From NCBI RefSeq assembly GCF_000519185.1, contig NZ_JAFA01000009.1, positions 124,503-188,502 of the forward strand: a DNA stretch of 64,000 bases, in the 5' to 3' direction. Source of the DNA: Paraburkholderia nodosa DSM 21604. GTDB taxonomy: Bacteria > Pseudomonadota > Gammaproteobacteria > Burkholderiales > Burkholderiaceae. Under the pieces are notes generated by a model, which searched no databases, was not told where the DNA came from, and saw nothing but the letters and a program-made list of their open reading frames with translations. Shown here in pieces: positions 15,043 to 23,795 of the stretch (its first letter is position 1; the number at the start of each line of letters is the position of its first letter). The position numbers and the translations under genes are program-made.

Positions 15043-15405
15043 TTACGAGTGAGCGTAGATCGGGCCGAGGCCAACGACGTCCTGGCCGGCTTCATTCGCA
15101 CCGGCGGCATTCGATGCCGCGCGGGCGTGCGTGCGGCTGCCTGCTGCGGACGCACCCTCGGCCGCTCCGCCGAACGCCGACGCCGCTGCACCGCTTTCGG
15201 CGCTCACGCGCGAGAGCGCGGCTTGCAGGTTCGCGGGGTATTGCGTGTTATCGCTGGCGGGGTTGTAGCCGGCCTTCTGGAGTTGCACGAGTTCGGCCTT
15301 CACTTCGGCGCGGGTCACCGGTTGGCTCGACTGCGCGAACGAGAGCGCGGGAACGGCAACGAGGGCAGCAAGAGCGGCGGCGGCGAGCGAGTGTGCGAGC
15401 TTCAT
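15043..15405 (-). CDS. DUF4148 exported protein (paralogue 2)
   Basis: A 120-residue DUF4148 protein. The signal peptide is cleaved after SFA, and the block QPVTRAEVKAELVQLQKAGYNP is nearly the same as in paralogue 1. An Ala/Gly-rich linker follows, then the tail GLGPIYAHS, which is identical in paralogue 1. Conservation of the tail across a divergent linker suggests it matters. ATG 15405 sits behind AGGAGA; the frame open to 15441 lacks a ribosome site. The promoter at 15467-15562 has the TGTATC architecture. Confidence 0.88.
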   Translation of the reverse strand: MKLAHSLAAAALAALVAVPALSFAQSSQPVTRAEVKAELVQLQKAGYNPASDNTQYPANLQAALSRVSAESGAAASAFGGAAEGASAAGSRTHARAASNAAGANEAGQDVVGLGPIYAHS

Positions 15406-15466
15406 GGTGTTTCTCCTGACGTTGGGTGAGTGGTTGCGCACTGTTGTGTATCAACCTTGCGTAGGA

Positions 15467-15562
15467 GACATTTGAACGCCGCGATGTATCTGGCTTGTTT
15501 GCACGTGAGCCCGTTTTTGCAAGCGCGTTTGTCGGGCAGACGGCCAGACACAGTGCGATACA
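15467..15562 (-). promoter_or_regulatory. TGTATC-type regulon promoter of DUF4148 paralogue 2
   Basis: On the minus strand, TGTATC-GCAC-TGTGTC (15562-15547) is followed after exactly 54 bp by CAGATACATC (15492-15483) and CGTTCAAATGTC. A further GATACAC follows at 15452-15446, as in paralogue 1. The rest of the 320-bp gap 15406-15726 holds only this promoter and the one for the microprotein. Confidence 0.7.
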
Positions 15563-15656
15563 AGATGGCGCCCGGGCGGCTGGGCGCGGCCGCTAGCACG
15601 CCAATAAGGGGCGAATCAAAAGTGTTGCTGCACTGCACACTTAGCCTCCTCGCGCC

Positions 15657-15711
15657 TTGCATTCCGCCCTGAAATCTCTATAATAAGGGTTATCCCTTAG
15701 GCACTAACCCT
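15657..15711 (+). promoter_or_regulatory. Sigma-70 promoter with dyads upstream of the microprotein
   Basis: TTGCAT (15657-15662), a 16-bp spacer and a perfect TATAAT (15679-15684) form a strong promoter. Immediately downstream, AAGGG-TTAT-CCCTT (15685-15698) and the wider pair AGGGTTA (15686-15692) / TAACCCT (15705-15711) cover the expected transcription start and the early leader. They could be a repressor site or a leader hairpin. The ribosome site AGAGGAA follows at 15718-15724. Confidence 0.65.
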
Positions 15712-15726
15712 AGCAAAGAGGAAATC

Positions 15727-15852
15727 ATGGGTGCAATCGTCGAAAAAGTGACTCAAGTCCTGGCTGCACTGCGTCGTCTTGGCGCCGAAGCGCTGAACCG
15801 TCACCTCGAATACTGCGAACTGCTCGCAGAAGCTCAGCGCCGCTGGTACTAA
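15727..15852 (+). CDS. 41-residue small protein of unknown function
   Basis: This open frame encodes MGAIVEKVTQVLAALRRLGA and a further 21 residues ending EAQRRWY. ATG 15727 lies behind AGAGGAAATC and a near-consensus promoter, and a 7-bp stem follows the stop. The sequence is amphipathic and helical, with one Cys (CELL). I do not recognise the family. Strong promoter, good ribosome site and downstream hairpin together make a real gene much more likely than chance. It is too short for most gene finders. Confidence 0.6.
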   Translation: MGAIVEKVTQVLAALRRLGAEALNRHLEYCELLAEAQRRWY

Positions 15853-15873
15853 TCCGCGCCTGACTGCAGCAAG

Positions 15874-15900
15874 CGTCCCTGCCCGCACAAACGAGGGACG
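15874..15900 (+). terminator. Hairpin after the microprotein gene
   Basis: CGTCCCT (15874-15880) pairs with AGGGACG (15894-15900) 22 bp after the stop codon. There is no clear T-run, so this is a weak terminator or a stabilising stem. Confidence 0.4.
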
Positions 15901-16481
15901 AGAAGTAACACGCGGCCGCATCGAGCGGTCGGGTTTTATGCGGCGCCCAACCAAACCTCGGCTTCCGGGGCATCCGCGCGCGCCGCATCGGGACGCCACC
16001 CCGGCGCAGCCAGAAGCGCGCCGGCAAAGGCGTGCGCCTGGCCACGCAACGCATGCGTGACCGGCCGGTCGTCCAGACGCCGCCGGGTGAGCACGTCGTT
16101 CCTGCCATCGCCGCCGCACCGAATCCTGGTAGCGCGTGAGGATGCAATGCGCGACCGCGTTCGAGTCGTACGCGGCCGCCAGTTCGCGCGTCCATAGGCC
16201 TCGCCGCCGAATGGGTCCATGCGCGCTTCCGCAGCCCTCTTGCCATTTGGTTGCGATCGCAACGACTTGCCGGCCACCGGATGTTCGCCACGAAGCCCGG
16301 CGCGCCAAATCTCGATTCCTCCATTGTCTTCGGAGCCGCGCAATCAGTGTGCGGCGCAACGTTCGGCGCGTATTCCCGCCATTCGGGCCGGTTCGCGCTT
16401 TGGGCGGAAAGCGCCTAATCTTGAGGTATCGGCTCTTGCCCCATCTGTGAACCGGAACGTGCGCCACGTTCCGGACTCCCG
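15901..16481. other. 581-bp gap without a supported gene
   Basis: No frame in this stretch gives a protein with recognisable motifs on either strand. Open frames on the minus strand (for example 15936-16343) are rich in Arg and Ala and look like GC-driven noise. A decayed gene cannot be excluded. No repeat, RNA gene or promoter was found apart from the nfeD leader at the right end. Confidence 0.4.
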
Positions 16482-18020
16482 ATGCGCGATCATCGCCCCT
16501 CGCATGCCGCGGTGCACGACGCACCGCCCGTTCACCCGCACCATCCGCTCACGGCGCGGCTTGCTCGCGCCGTCGTGTTCGTCGCCTTGCTGGTCGCGTG
16601 GGCCGCCCTGGCGGCCGCGCTGGCTGTGCCGGATGCGTTCGCGGCGGCCAGGGCGCCCGTCGTCGTCATGACGGTGAACGGTGCGATCGGGCCCGCCAGC
16701 GCCGATTTCATCGTCCGCTCGCTGGAGCGCGCCGCGCGCGAGCACGCGCCGCTTGCGATCCTCGAACTGGATACGCCCGGCGGGCTCGACACGTCGATGC
16801 GCCAGATCATCAAGGCGATTCTCGCCTCGCCGGTGCCGGTCGCGGCGTTCGTCGCGCCCGGCGGCGCGCGCGCCGCGAGCGCGGGCACCTATATCGTCTA
16901 CGCAAGCCACTTCGCGGCCATGGCGCCGGGGACCAACCTCGGCGCGGCATCGCCGGTGCAGATCGGCGTGGGCGGCGGCGGTGGCGGTGGCCTTCCAGGT
17001 GGCGCGCCAGGCGCCCCCGAGACAGCCTCCGGCGCCTCGGCCCCGCACCCCGACGACAACGAATCGACGGAAGCCCGCAAGGTCATGCACGACTCCGCCG
17101 CCTACATTCGCGGCCTCGCGCAGCTGCGCGGGCGCAACGCGGCGTGGGGCGAGCGTGCGGTGCGCGAGGCCGTGAGCCTCTCGGACGAAGAAGCGCGCGA
17201 CCAGCACGTGATCGATCTGATCGCGCAGGACCCCGCCGATCTCGCGCGCCAGCTCGACGGCCGCACCGTCACGACGACGGCGGGCACGCTGCGCGTCGCC
17301 ACCGCACACGCGCCGCTTGAAGTCGTCGCGCCCGACTGGCGCAACCGCTTCCTCTCGATCGTCGCCGACCCGAACGTCGCGCTGATTCTGCTGACCATCG
17401 GCATTTACGGGCTCTTCTTCGAGTTCGCGAACCCAGGCTTCGTGCTGCCCGGCGTCGCGGGCGCGACCTGCCTGCTGGTGGGCCTCTTCGCCATGCAGCT
17501 GCTGCCCGTGAACTACGCGGGCCTCGGGCTCGTGCTGCTCGGACTCGCGTGCCTCATCGCGGAGGCATTTCTGCCAACGTTTGGCGTGCTGGGCTTCGGC
17601 GGCATCGTGGCGTTCGCCATCGGCGCGCTCATGCTGATGGACACCAGCGCGCCCGGCTACGGCATCCCCATCCCGCTCATCGCGGGTCTCGCGCTCGGCG
17701 GCGCGGCGTTCGTCGCCACCGTCTCCAGCGTGGCGCTGCGCGCGCGGCGGCGGCCCGTGGTGACCGGCGCGGAGGCGATGGTAGGCGCCACTGGCGAAGT
17801 GATCGACGAGGGCCTGCACCCCGACCCGCGCCCCGGCCACGCAACCCTTTCCACGGGCTGGGCGCGCGTGCACGGCGAGCGTTGGCACGTGGCGTGCGCC
17901 ACGCCGCTCGCCGCCGGCAGCCGCGTGCGCGTGAGCTCGCGCAGCGGCCTCATGCTCACCGTCACTCCGCTGCACGGCGCGGCACACGACAAGGCAAACG
18001 ACAAGGGAGAACGTTCATGA
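16482..18020 (+). CDS. nfeD: NfeD family membrane-bound serine protease
   Basis: A 512-residue full-length NfeD. After a hydrophobic N-terminus there is a ClpP-like protease domain (about residues 60-240) with [16 protein letters not shown] and the catalytic Ser segment [17 protein letters not shown]. It is interrupted by a glycine run ([13 protein letters not shown]). A Lys-bearing [19 protein letters not shown] follows, then four or five membrane segments, then a C-terminal OB-fold NfeD domain. NfeD cleaves the C-terminus of its slipin partner. The slipin gene follows with an ATGA overlap, so the two are translationally coupled. Confidence 0.9.
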   Translation: MRDHRPSHAAVHDAPPVHPHHPLTARLARAVVFVALLVAWAALAAALAVPDAFAAARAPVVVMTVNGAIGPASADFIVRSLERAAREHAPLAILELDTPGGLDTSMRQIIKAILASPVPVAAFVAPGGARAASAGTYIVYASHFAAMAPGTNLGAASPVQIGVGGGGGGGLPGGAPGAPETASGASAPHPDDNESTEARKVMHDSAAYIRGLAQLRGRNAAWGERAVREAVSLSDEEARDQHVIDLIAQDPADLARQLDGRTVTTTAGTLRVATAHAPLEVVAPDWRNRFLSIVADPNVALILLTIGIYGLFFEFANPGFVLPGVAGATCLLVGLFAMQLLPVNYAGLGLVLLGLACLIAEAFLPTFGVLGFGGIVAFAIGALMLMDTSAPGYGIPIPLIAGLALGGAAFVATVSSVALRARRRPVVTGAEAMVGATGEVIDEGLHPDPRPGHATLSTGWARVHGERWHVACATPLAAGSRVRVSSRSGLMLTVTPLHGAAHDKANDKGERS

Positions 18021-18790
18021 TCGGCTTCACGTTCGGCTTCACAGGTCTTCTGATCGCGCTGGTGGTGCTGATCGCCTTATCGTCCATCCGCATCTTCAAG
18101 GAGTACGAACGCGGCGTCGTGTTCATGCTCGGGCGCTTCTGGAAGGTCAAGGGACCGGGCCTCGTGCTCATCATTCCCGTGGTGCAGGTGGCGGTGCGCA
18201 TCGACCTGCGCACCGTGGTGTTCGATGTGCCTTCGCAGGACGTCATCACGCGCGACAACGTTTCGGTGAAAGTGAACGCCGTGGTCTATTTTCGCGTGGT
18301 GGACCCCGAAAAGGCCGTGATTCAGGTCGCGCGCTACGTCGACGCGACGAGCCAGCTCGCGCAGACCACGCTGCGTGCCGTGCTCGGCAAACACGAACTC
18401 GACGCCCTGCTCGCCGAGCGCGAGCAACTGAACGCCGACATCCAGAAAGTGCTGGATGCGCAAACGGACGCGTGGGGCATCAAGGTGTCGAACGTCGAGA
18501 TCAAGCACGTGGACCTCAACGAAACGATGATTCGCGCGATCGCCCGCCAGGCCGAAGCCGAACGCGAGCGCCGCGCGAAGGTGATTCACGCGGAAGGCGA
18601 ACTGCAGGCGTCCGAAAAATTGCTGCAGGCCGCGCAATGCCTCGCGAAGCAGCCGCAGGCCATGCAACTACGCTATCTGCAGACGCTCACCACCATCGCC
18701 GCCGACAAGAACTCCACCATCGTCTTCCCGCTGCCGATCGAACTGCTCAATGCGCTGATCGAGCGGTCCGGCCCGCCGCGCGAACGTTGA
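18017..18790 (+). CDS. Slipin (stomatin-like SPFH/band 7 protein)
   Basis: A 257-residue slipin. One N-terminal membrane segment (residues 5-25) is followed by the SPFH domain with [29 protein letters not shown] and [13 protein letters not shown], then a coiled-coil region ([28 protein letters not shown]). Slipins oligomerise in membrane microdomains. ATG 18017 overlaps the nfeD stop. The pairing matches the well-known nfeD-slipin operon, in which NfeD is the protease of the slipin. Confidence 0.92.
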   Translation: MIGFTFGFTGLLIALVVLIALSSIRIFKEYERGVVFMLGRFWKVKGPGLVLIIPVVQVAVRIDLRTVVFDVPSQDVITRDNVSVKVNAVVYFRVVDPEKAVIQVARYVDATSQLAQTTLRAVLGKHELDALLAEREQLNADIQKVLDAQTDAWGIKVSNVEIKHVDLNETMIRAIARQAEAERERRAKVIHAEGELQASEKLLQAAQCLAKQPQAMQLRYLQTLTTIAADKNSTIVFPLPIELLNALIERSGPPRER

Positions 18791-18987
18791 GTGATCCGTC
18801 CCCTCAGTTTTGAGCCGCTTGCGCCCTCGCGGCATCTTCGACAGTTCACCTGAATATTGCAGCGCAGCGAAAACTGTCGACCGCCGCAGTGCGCGCCCTC
18901 GTGCACGCTTCTTTTGAGCTTGGGATTGGCAGAGCGCGGAAATATCGCCAATAATTGCCGAACATCCACTAACGGACGACGGCGGCC

Positions 18988-21042
18988 ATGGATTACAGTC
19001 CCGAAGCCATCCGCACGATCGCTCTGGTCGGCCATGCCGGCTGCGGCAAGACCTCGCTTGCCGAAGCGCTCCTGCACCAGGGCGGCGCGCTGCACGCGCC
19101 AGGCAGCGTGAATCGCGGCACCGCCCTCTGCGATTTCGATCCCCTCGAACGCAAGTACCACCACTCCCTCAACTCCGCCATCGCCCATCTCGACCACCAG
19201 GACACGCGCATCTACCTGCTCGACACACCCGGCTACCCCGACTTCGCCGGCATGTCGATGAGCGCGCTGCCTGCGGTGGAGACGGCGGCCATCGTCATCA
19301 ATGCGCGCACCGGCATCGAAATGACGACGACCCGCATGATGGCGTATGCGCAGCAGCGCAAGCTATGCCGGATGATCATCGTGAACGGCATCGACGCGGA
19401 AAAGGTCGATTTGCCGGGGCTGCTCGCGCAGATCCAGGAGACCTTCGGCAAGACTTGCCTGCCGATCAATCTGCCTGCGCAAGGCGGCCGCGAAGTGGTG
19501 GACTGCTTTTTCAACCCGGCGGGCGAAGCCGATTTCTATTCGGTGGAAGCCGCGCACAACGCGCTCGTCGACCAGGTGATCGAACTCGATCCCGAGTTGA
19601 TGGAGTTGTACCTCGAACAAGGCGAAGCCGTTAGCCCCGAGCAACTGCACGAGCCGTTCGAACGCGCGTTGCGCGAAGGGCATCTCGTGCCGGTGTGCTT
19701 CACCTCCACGGCGACCGGTGCGGGCATCGCGCAACTGCTCGACGTGTTCGTGCGGCTCTTGCCCAATGTCACCGAAGGCAACCCGCCGCTGTTCTACCGC
19801 GAGGTAGAGGGCAAGGAAGGCAAGGAACCCGTGCGCGCCGAGCCGGATGCCGACAAGCACGTGCTCGCGCATGTGTTCAAGATCGTGATCGACCCGTATA
19901 TCGGCAAGGTCGCCGTGTTTCGCATTCATCAAGGCACGGTGACGCGCGACAGCCAGCTTTATATCGGCAACGCGCGGCAGCCGTTCAAGGTGGCGCATCT
20001 GCTGATGCTGCAGGGCAAGGAGCATACGGAGGTGCAGCGTGCGGGGCCCGGCAATATCTGCGCGGTGGCGAAGGCCGACGATATCGGCTTCGACGCCGTG
20101 CTGCACGACGCGCCCGAGGACGGCAACATTCACCTCACGCCGCCTGCGTTTCCCAATCCGATTTACGGGCTTGCTATCGAGCCGGCGCGGCCTGGCAATG
20201 AGCAACGCGTGTGGGAAGTGCTGCAAAAGCTCGCGGCGGAAGATCCTTGCCTGCAGATCGATCACCCCGAAGGGACCAATGAAACCGTTGTCCGTGGGCT
20301 GGGCGAACTGCACTTGCGCTACATGCTGGAGCGGCTCACCGATCAGTACAAACTCGACGTCGTGACGCGTCCGCCGACGATTGCGTGGCGCGAGACGATT
20401 GGCGGCAAAGCCGAGGGCCATTGCCGCCACAAGAAGCAGACGGGCGGCGCGGGCCAGTTCGGCGAAGTCATGTTGCGCGTCGAGCCCCTGCCGCGCGGGG
20501 CGGGCTTCGAGTTCGTGGATGCCGTGAAAGGCGGCGCGATTCCTTCGCAGTTCATGCCTGCGGTGGAGAAAGGCATCTTGCAGGTGATCGACAGCGGTCC
20601 GCTCGCGGGCTTTCCCATGCAGGACGTGCGCGTGATTGTGTACGACGGCAAGCACCATCCGGTAGATTCGAAGGAAGTGGCGTTCGTTACCGCGGGCCGC
20701 AAGGCGTTTATCGATGCGGTGCTGAAAGCGCAGCCTATCGTGCTCGAACCGATTGTCGATATCGAGGTGATGACGCCCGAGGCCGCGATGGGCGACATCA
20801 TCGGCGATCTTTCCGCGCGGCGCGGGCAGGTGCATGGCACGCGCACGATGGGTGGGCAGGCCATGGTCATTGCGGGGAAGGTGCCGCTCGCCGAACTCAA
20901 CGATTATCAGTCGCGGCTGAATTCGCTCGCGGGCGGGCATGGGAATTACAGCATCCAGCTGAGCCACTACGATCCAGTGCCGCCGACGCATCAGGAAAGG
21001 CTGGCGGCGCAGCATAAGGGGCGGGGGGAGAGTGTGGAGTGA
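18988..21042 (+). CDS. Elongation factor G-like GTPase (divergent EF-G paralogue)
   Basis: A 684-residue protein with the five-domain length of EF-G but altered GTPase motifs. G1 is GHAGCGKTSLAE. G3 is DTPGYPDF, where canonical EF-G has DTPGHVDF, so the catalytic His is replaced by Tyr. The position of NKxD reads VNGIDAE, and the switch I Thr region is altered. Domain IV keeps HKKQTGGAGQFGEV. This resembles EF-G-like paralogues of unclear role rather than the ribosomal translocase. It stands alone, 197 bp after the slipin gene, and not in an str operon. Confidence 0.85.
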   Translation: MDYSPEAIRTIALVGHAGCGKTSLAEALLHQGGALHAPGSVNRGTALCDFDPLERKYHHSLNSAIAHLDHQDTRIYLLDTPGYPDFAGMSMSALPAVETAAIVINARTGIEMTTTRMMAYAQQRKLCRMIIVNGIDAEKVDLPGLLAQIQETFGKTCLPINLPAQGGREVVDCFFNPAGEADFYSVEAAHNALVDQVIELDPELMELYLEQGEAVSPEQLHEPFERALREGHLVPVCFTSTATGAGIAQLLDVFVRLLPNVTEGNPPLFYREVEGKEGKEPVRAEPDADKHVLAHVFKIVIDPYIGKVAVFRIHQGTVTRDSQLYIGNARQPFKVAHLLMLQGKEHTEVQRAGPGNICAVAKADDIGFDAVLHDAPEDGNIHLTPPAFPNPIYGLAIEPARPGNEQRVWEVLQKLAAEDPCLQIDHPEGTNETVVRGLGELHLRYMLERLTDQYKLDVVTRPPTIAWRETIGGKAEGHCRHKKQTGGAGQFGEVMLRVEPLPRGAGFEFVDAVKGGAIPSQFMPAVEKGILQVIDSGPLAGFPMQDVRVIVYDGKHHPVDSKEVAFVTAGRKAFIDAVLKAQPIVLEPIVDIEVMTPEAAMGDIIGDLSARRGQVHGTRTMGGQAMVIAGKVPLAELNDYQSRLNSLAGGHGNYSIQLSHYDPVPPTHQERLAAQHKGRGESVE

Positions 21043-21174
21043 GGGGGGTTGGCTGGCCACTGCCTGACACCGCACCCATTTGCCGCGACAGAGCCGCCCA
21101 CGCTGGAACCACGGGCGGCGTATAAGTTACGTCACTCGCCCCCAAAGCTAGCGAACGGCGCATGCTGTCGCCAG

Positions 21175-22788
21175 TCATGCAATGGCATCCGCGTTTTCGT
21201 CTGGCTCCCTCGCATCCGCTACGCTCCAGTCGTTCGCGGGTTGATAACCCTGATTCCCGAAGTAAATCATTCTCCAGTTTTGTAACTTCGAGGCGTCCAT
21301 ACCAAAGCCAGCCACGGAGTCATGTACAAGGTAATCGAAGAAATCTAGCAACGCCTGGCGCGTCTCACTGGAGCCGGTGATCAAGGACACGTCTTCGTAC
21401 GCGCGCGCCAGCATCGCCTCACGCAAGCTGAGCGACTTGCCATCGATTTTGCGCGTTTCCGCGTCTGCTGCCGCCACGTTCACGGCATTCCCGCCGGCAG
21501 TGATTCTGGCCAGTTCCTTTTCCAGGGCATCTGCAAGTTTCTGGTTTCCCGTTCGCATGAGAACCTGTTTTGCTGCGGGTATACGAGCGCGCGCGGCCTC
21601 GTCGGCCGTTAGTTTGGACAGGTAGCTACGCGCTAGATACAGCGGATAAAGGTGCTCGGCGACCACATTTTCAACCGGGCCGGATGCGTGGGCAAACTTT
21701 TGGTAAGTGTCGAAAAGTGACGCGGTTTTCGGGGAAAGATTGAATGTCTCCTGAACCTTTCCAGCCATGGTGTTCAATGCCTGAAGCGGAACACCAGCGG
21801 CGCTTGCGGCTCGATACATGTGCAGCAGCGGAACCTGGCTCAGTTTTTCGTCTTCTTTCAGCGTACGGGTTTGCTCACCCGGTGCGTATCCGCCACCAAC
21901 ATCGGAGTGCACACCGGGATAGACGATTTCGATACAGTTGGGTGGATAACTCTTGCCGTCACGCACCGAATCGAGTGGGAACGAATCCCGAGCCTCATGT
22001 GCCGCAATGTAGTGGACGCATTGCTCAACCATCGGTGGAATCTTCAGGTCCTTTGCCCAGGTGTAGTGCCCGTCCTTTGGGACATACACCAGAGCGGAAC
22101 TCAGGACTGCGGAAACCGTCGTAGTCGCAATCTGGATCATCGGACTTCGATCCAGAAGCTGGAAGCTCGCCGGCAGTCCGGCCGACGCAACTGTGTCGAA
22201 CAAGCCCATGAAGTATAGGCGAATTGGGTACCCTTGATATTGCCAGCCGTCCCCCACTTTCCGACACTCCCTTGCAAGCCTCACAGCGAAGGCACGCACG
22301 AGCGCCGAACCTCTGGAAAAGCCAAACAGGGCGACGTTGATCATCCGGATTGGCTGCCTCGGATTCCTTGCTCGTGCCCTCGCCTTTTGAATGCGCTCGT
22401 CAAACTGCTTGCGCGCCCATTGCAGGCGCTTTTCGCCACCGGCTCCGAATGCCGAACCTATGGGGCTGTACGCATGCTCGCCGATCTCTGGAAATGGTGT
22501 GCCCAAGCCGTTGATATAAATCGGATATCGACCGTTAACCCCCGTATCTGCTTCGTGTGCAAAAAAAAGACGTGCAACGTTACTATGCTTCGACTTGGGG
22601 GTATCTACGAACCGGTTATTTCCAGTACCGTCGAAAAAGAATGAAATCCAAATCGATTGTGAGCAATCTGCCATTCCCGGTTTTTTCGCGGGGTCCATAC
22701 AGGCCATCGCAGCAGCGCGCGCCTCTCGCTCAAGCAAAGTCAGCGGGCGCAGACCTGCGATTTGCGGAACCTGGGTATCGTCAAGCAT
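21175..22788 (-). CDS. Tle1-like DUF2235 phospholipase, putative type VI effector
   Basis: A 537-residue DUF2235 hydrolase. Recognisable elements are ISFFFDGTGNN, the nucleophile elbow ALFGFSRGSALVRAF (GxSxG), FMGLFDTVAS with an Asp, and YPGVHSDVGGGYAPGEQ with Asp/His. Tle1-type members are type VI secretion lipases that attack membrane phospholipids of rival bacteria. The three DUF3304 lipoprotein genes just upstream on the same strand match the usual immunity partners. No vgrG, paar or secretion-apparatus gene is in the window, so it is an orphan effector module. Base composition is lower in GC than its neighbours, consistent with acquisition by transfer. Confidence 0.85.
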   Translation of the reverse strand: MLDDTQVPQIAGLRPLTLLEREARAAAMACMDPAKKPGMADCSQSIWISFFFDGTGNNRFVDTPKSKHSNVARLFFAHEADTGVNGRYPIYINGLGTPFPEIGEHAYSPIGSAFGAGGEKRLQWARKQFDERIQKARARARNPRQPIRMINVALFGFSRGSALVRAFAVRLARECRKVGDGWQYQGYPIRLYFMGLFDTVASAGLPASFQLLDRSPMIQIATTTVSAVLSSALVYVPKDGHYTWAKDLKIPPMVEQCVHYIAAHEARDSFPLDSVRDGKSYPPNCIEIVYPGVHSDVGGGYAPGEQTRTLKEDEKLSQVPLLHMYRAASAAGVPLQALNTMAGKVQETFNLSPKTASLFDTYQKFAHASGPVENVVAEHLYPLYLARSYLSKLTADEAARARIPAAKQVLMRTGNQKLADALEKELARITAGGNAVNVAAADAETRKIDGKSLSLREAMLARAYEDVSLITGSSETRQALLDFFDYLVHDSVAGFGMDASKLQNWRMIYFGNQGYQPANDWSVADAREPDENADAIA

Positions 22789-22797
22789 GACTATCCT

Positions 22798-23280
22798 CTA
22801 TCGAACGAAAGGTAAGCGGCGCTCAAGCCTCAGCCGCGGCGGTGACGGGCCATCTCGGCCTGATAGGGCCGCCTCAATATGCCCATCCGGATAAAAGTGA
22901 ATCTCGAGGTAGCTTGGGTCTGACGGAATGGGGCCTGTGACTTCAACCCTCTTCTTTTTGTATGGCCCTGCTGGCTCAATTATCTTCCGGGGAGGATACG
23001 CTTCGAGTGCATCCATTTGAAACTCAACGTCGACCGAAAATGATGTTTTCGTGTCGCTATTCATAACGACACAACAGGATTCCTTTCCTCCACCAGCATC
23101 AGGTGTACTGAGCTCGACGTTACTTCCCCCTTGACCATTAACTGCGAAATCCGCTATAGCACGATCCGTGTAGTTATATCCGATAATGGCAAGCATATAA
23201 GGCTCTTTCTTGCAACCCTGAAATACCATAACTGACAGGACGAAAAATGGAAGCAGCAGAAAAACGCTCTTCGTTTTCAT
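22798..23280 (-). CDS. DUF3304 lipoprotein, putative Tle immunity protein (copy 1)
   Basis: A 160-residue lipoprotein. The signal peptide ends in a lipobox-like VMVFQGC (Cys at about 23). The mature protein starts KKEPYMLAIIGYNYTDR and ends PRLRLERRLPFVR. DUF3304 proteins accompany Tle-type effectors and are thought to block the lipase in the periplasm. It is the copy closest to the effector, with only 9 bp between the genes. ATG 23280 was chosen because copy 2 starts at the same point in its repeat unit. Its central region differs from the other copies (SFSVDVEFQMDALEAYP). Confidence 0.82.
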   Translation of the reverse strand: MKTKSVFLLLPFFVLSVMVFQGCKKEPYMLAIIGYNYTDRAIADFAVNGQGGSNVELSTPDAGGGKESCCVVMNSDTKTSFSVDVEFQMDALEAYPPRKIIEPAGPYKKKRVEVTGPIPSDPSYLEIHFYPDGHIEAALSGRDGPSPPRLRLERRLPFVR

Positions 23281-23296
23281 TTGATGTCCTTGCGTT

Positions 23297-23779
23297 TCAA
23301 CGAACAAAAGGTAAGCGGCGCTCAAGCTTCAGCCGCGGCGGTGACGGGCCATCTCGGCCTGATAGCGCCGCCTCGATATGACCGTCCGGATAAAAGTGGA
23401 TCTCGATATAGCTTGGATCTTGTGGAACAGGACCGGTCACCTCGACCCTCGCTTTTCTGTAAGGCGCTGACGGCTCAATAATCTTTCTCGGCGGATAGGA
23501 TTCTAGAGCGCTCATTTTGTAGTCGACATCGACCCAGATTGGCGTCTTCGTGTCGCTATTCATAACGACACAACAGGATTCCTTTCCTCCACCAGCATCA
23601 GGCGTACTAAGTTCGACGTTACTTCCCCCTTGACCATTAACTGAGAAATCCGCTATAGCACGATCCGTGTAGTTATAGCCGATAATCGCAAGAATATAAG
23701 GCTCTTTCTTGCAACCCTTAAATACCATAACTGGCAGGACGAAAAATAGAAGCAGCAGAAAGGCGCTCTTCGTTTTCAT
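23297..23779 (-). CDS. DUF3304 lipoprotein, putative Tle immunity protein (copy 2)
   Basis: A 160-residue tandem duplicate of copy 1, in register at a 499-bp repeat distance. The lipobox is VMVFKGC, and the residues after it are KKEPYILAIIGYNYTDRAI. It differs from copy 1 mainly in the middle (WVDVDYKMSALESYP) and in PYRKARVEVTGPVPQDP, where it agrees with copy 3. ATG 23779. Divergence among tandem copies suggests selection to neutralise different effector variants, or decay of spare copies. Confidence 0.82.
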   Translation of the reverse strand: MKTKSAFLLLLFFVLPVMVFKGCKKEPYILAIIGYNYTDRAIADFSVNGQGGSNVELSTPDAGGGKESCCVVMNSDTKTPIWVDVDYKMSALESYPPRKIIEPSAPYRKARVEVTGPVPQDPSYIEIHFYPDGHIEAALSGRDGPSPPRLKLERRLPFVR

Positions 23780-23795
23780 TTGATGTCCTTGCGTT

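Noticed and set aside
13788..15419. 543-codon open frame on the plus strand opposite the D-2-hydroxyacid dehydrogenase
   Set aside because: It is antisense to a gene with clear motifs, and its product is Arg/His-rich with no domain. High GC keeps such frames open by chance.
15936..16343. 135-codon minus-strand frame in the gap before nfeD, considered as a decayed gene
   Set aside because: No motif continues across frames convincingly, and there is no ribosome site. It is left as an unannotated gap.
16344..17987. 547-codon open frame opposite nfeD
   Set aside because: Antisense to a protein with protease and OB-fold motifs.
19363..21075. 570-codon open frame opposite the EF-G-like gene
   Set aside because: Antisense shadow of a conserved GTPase gene.
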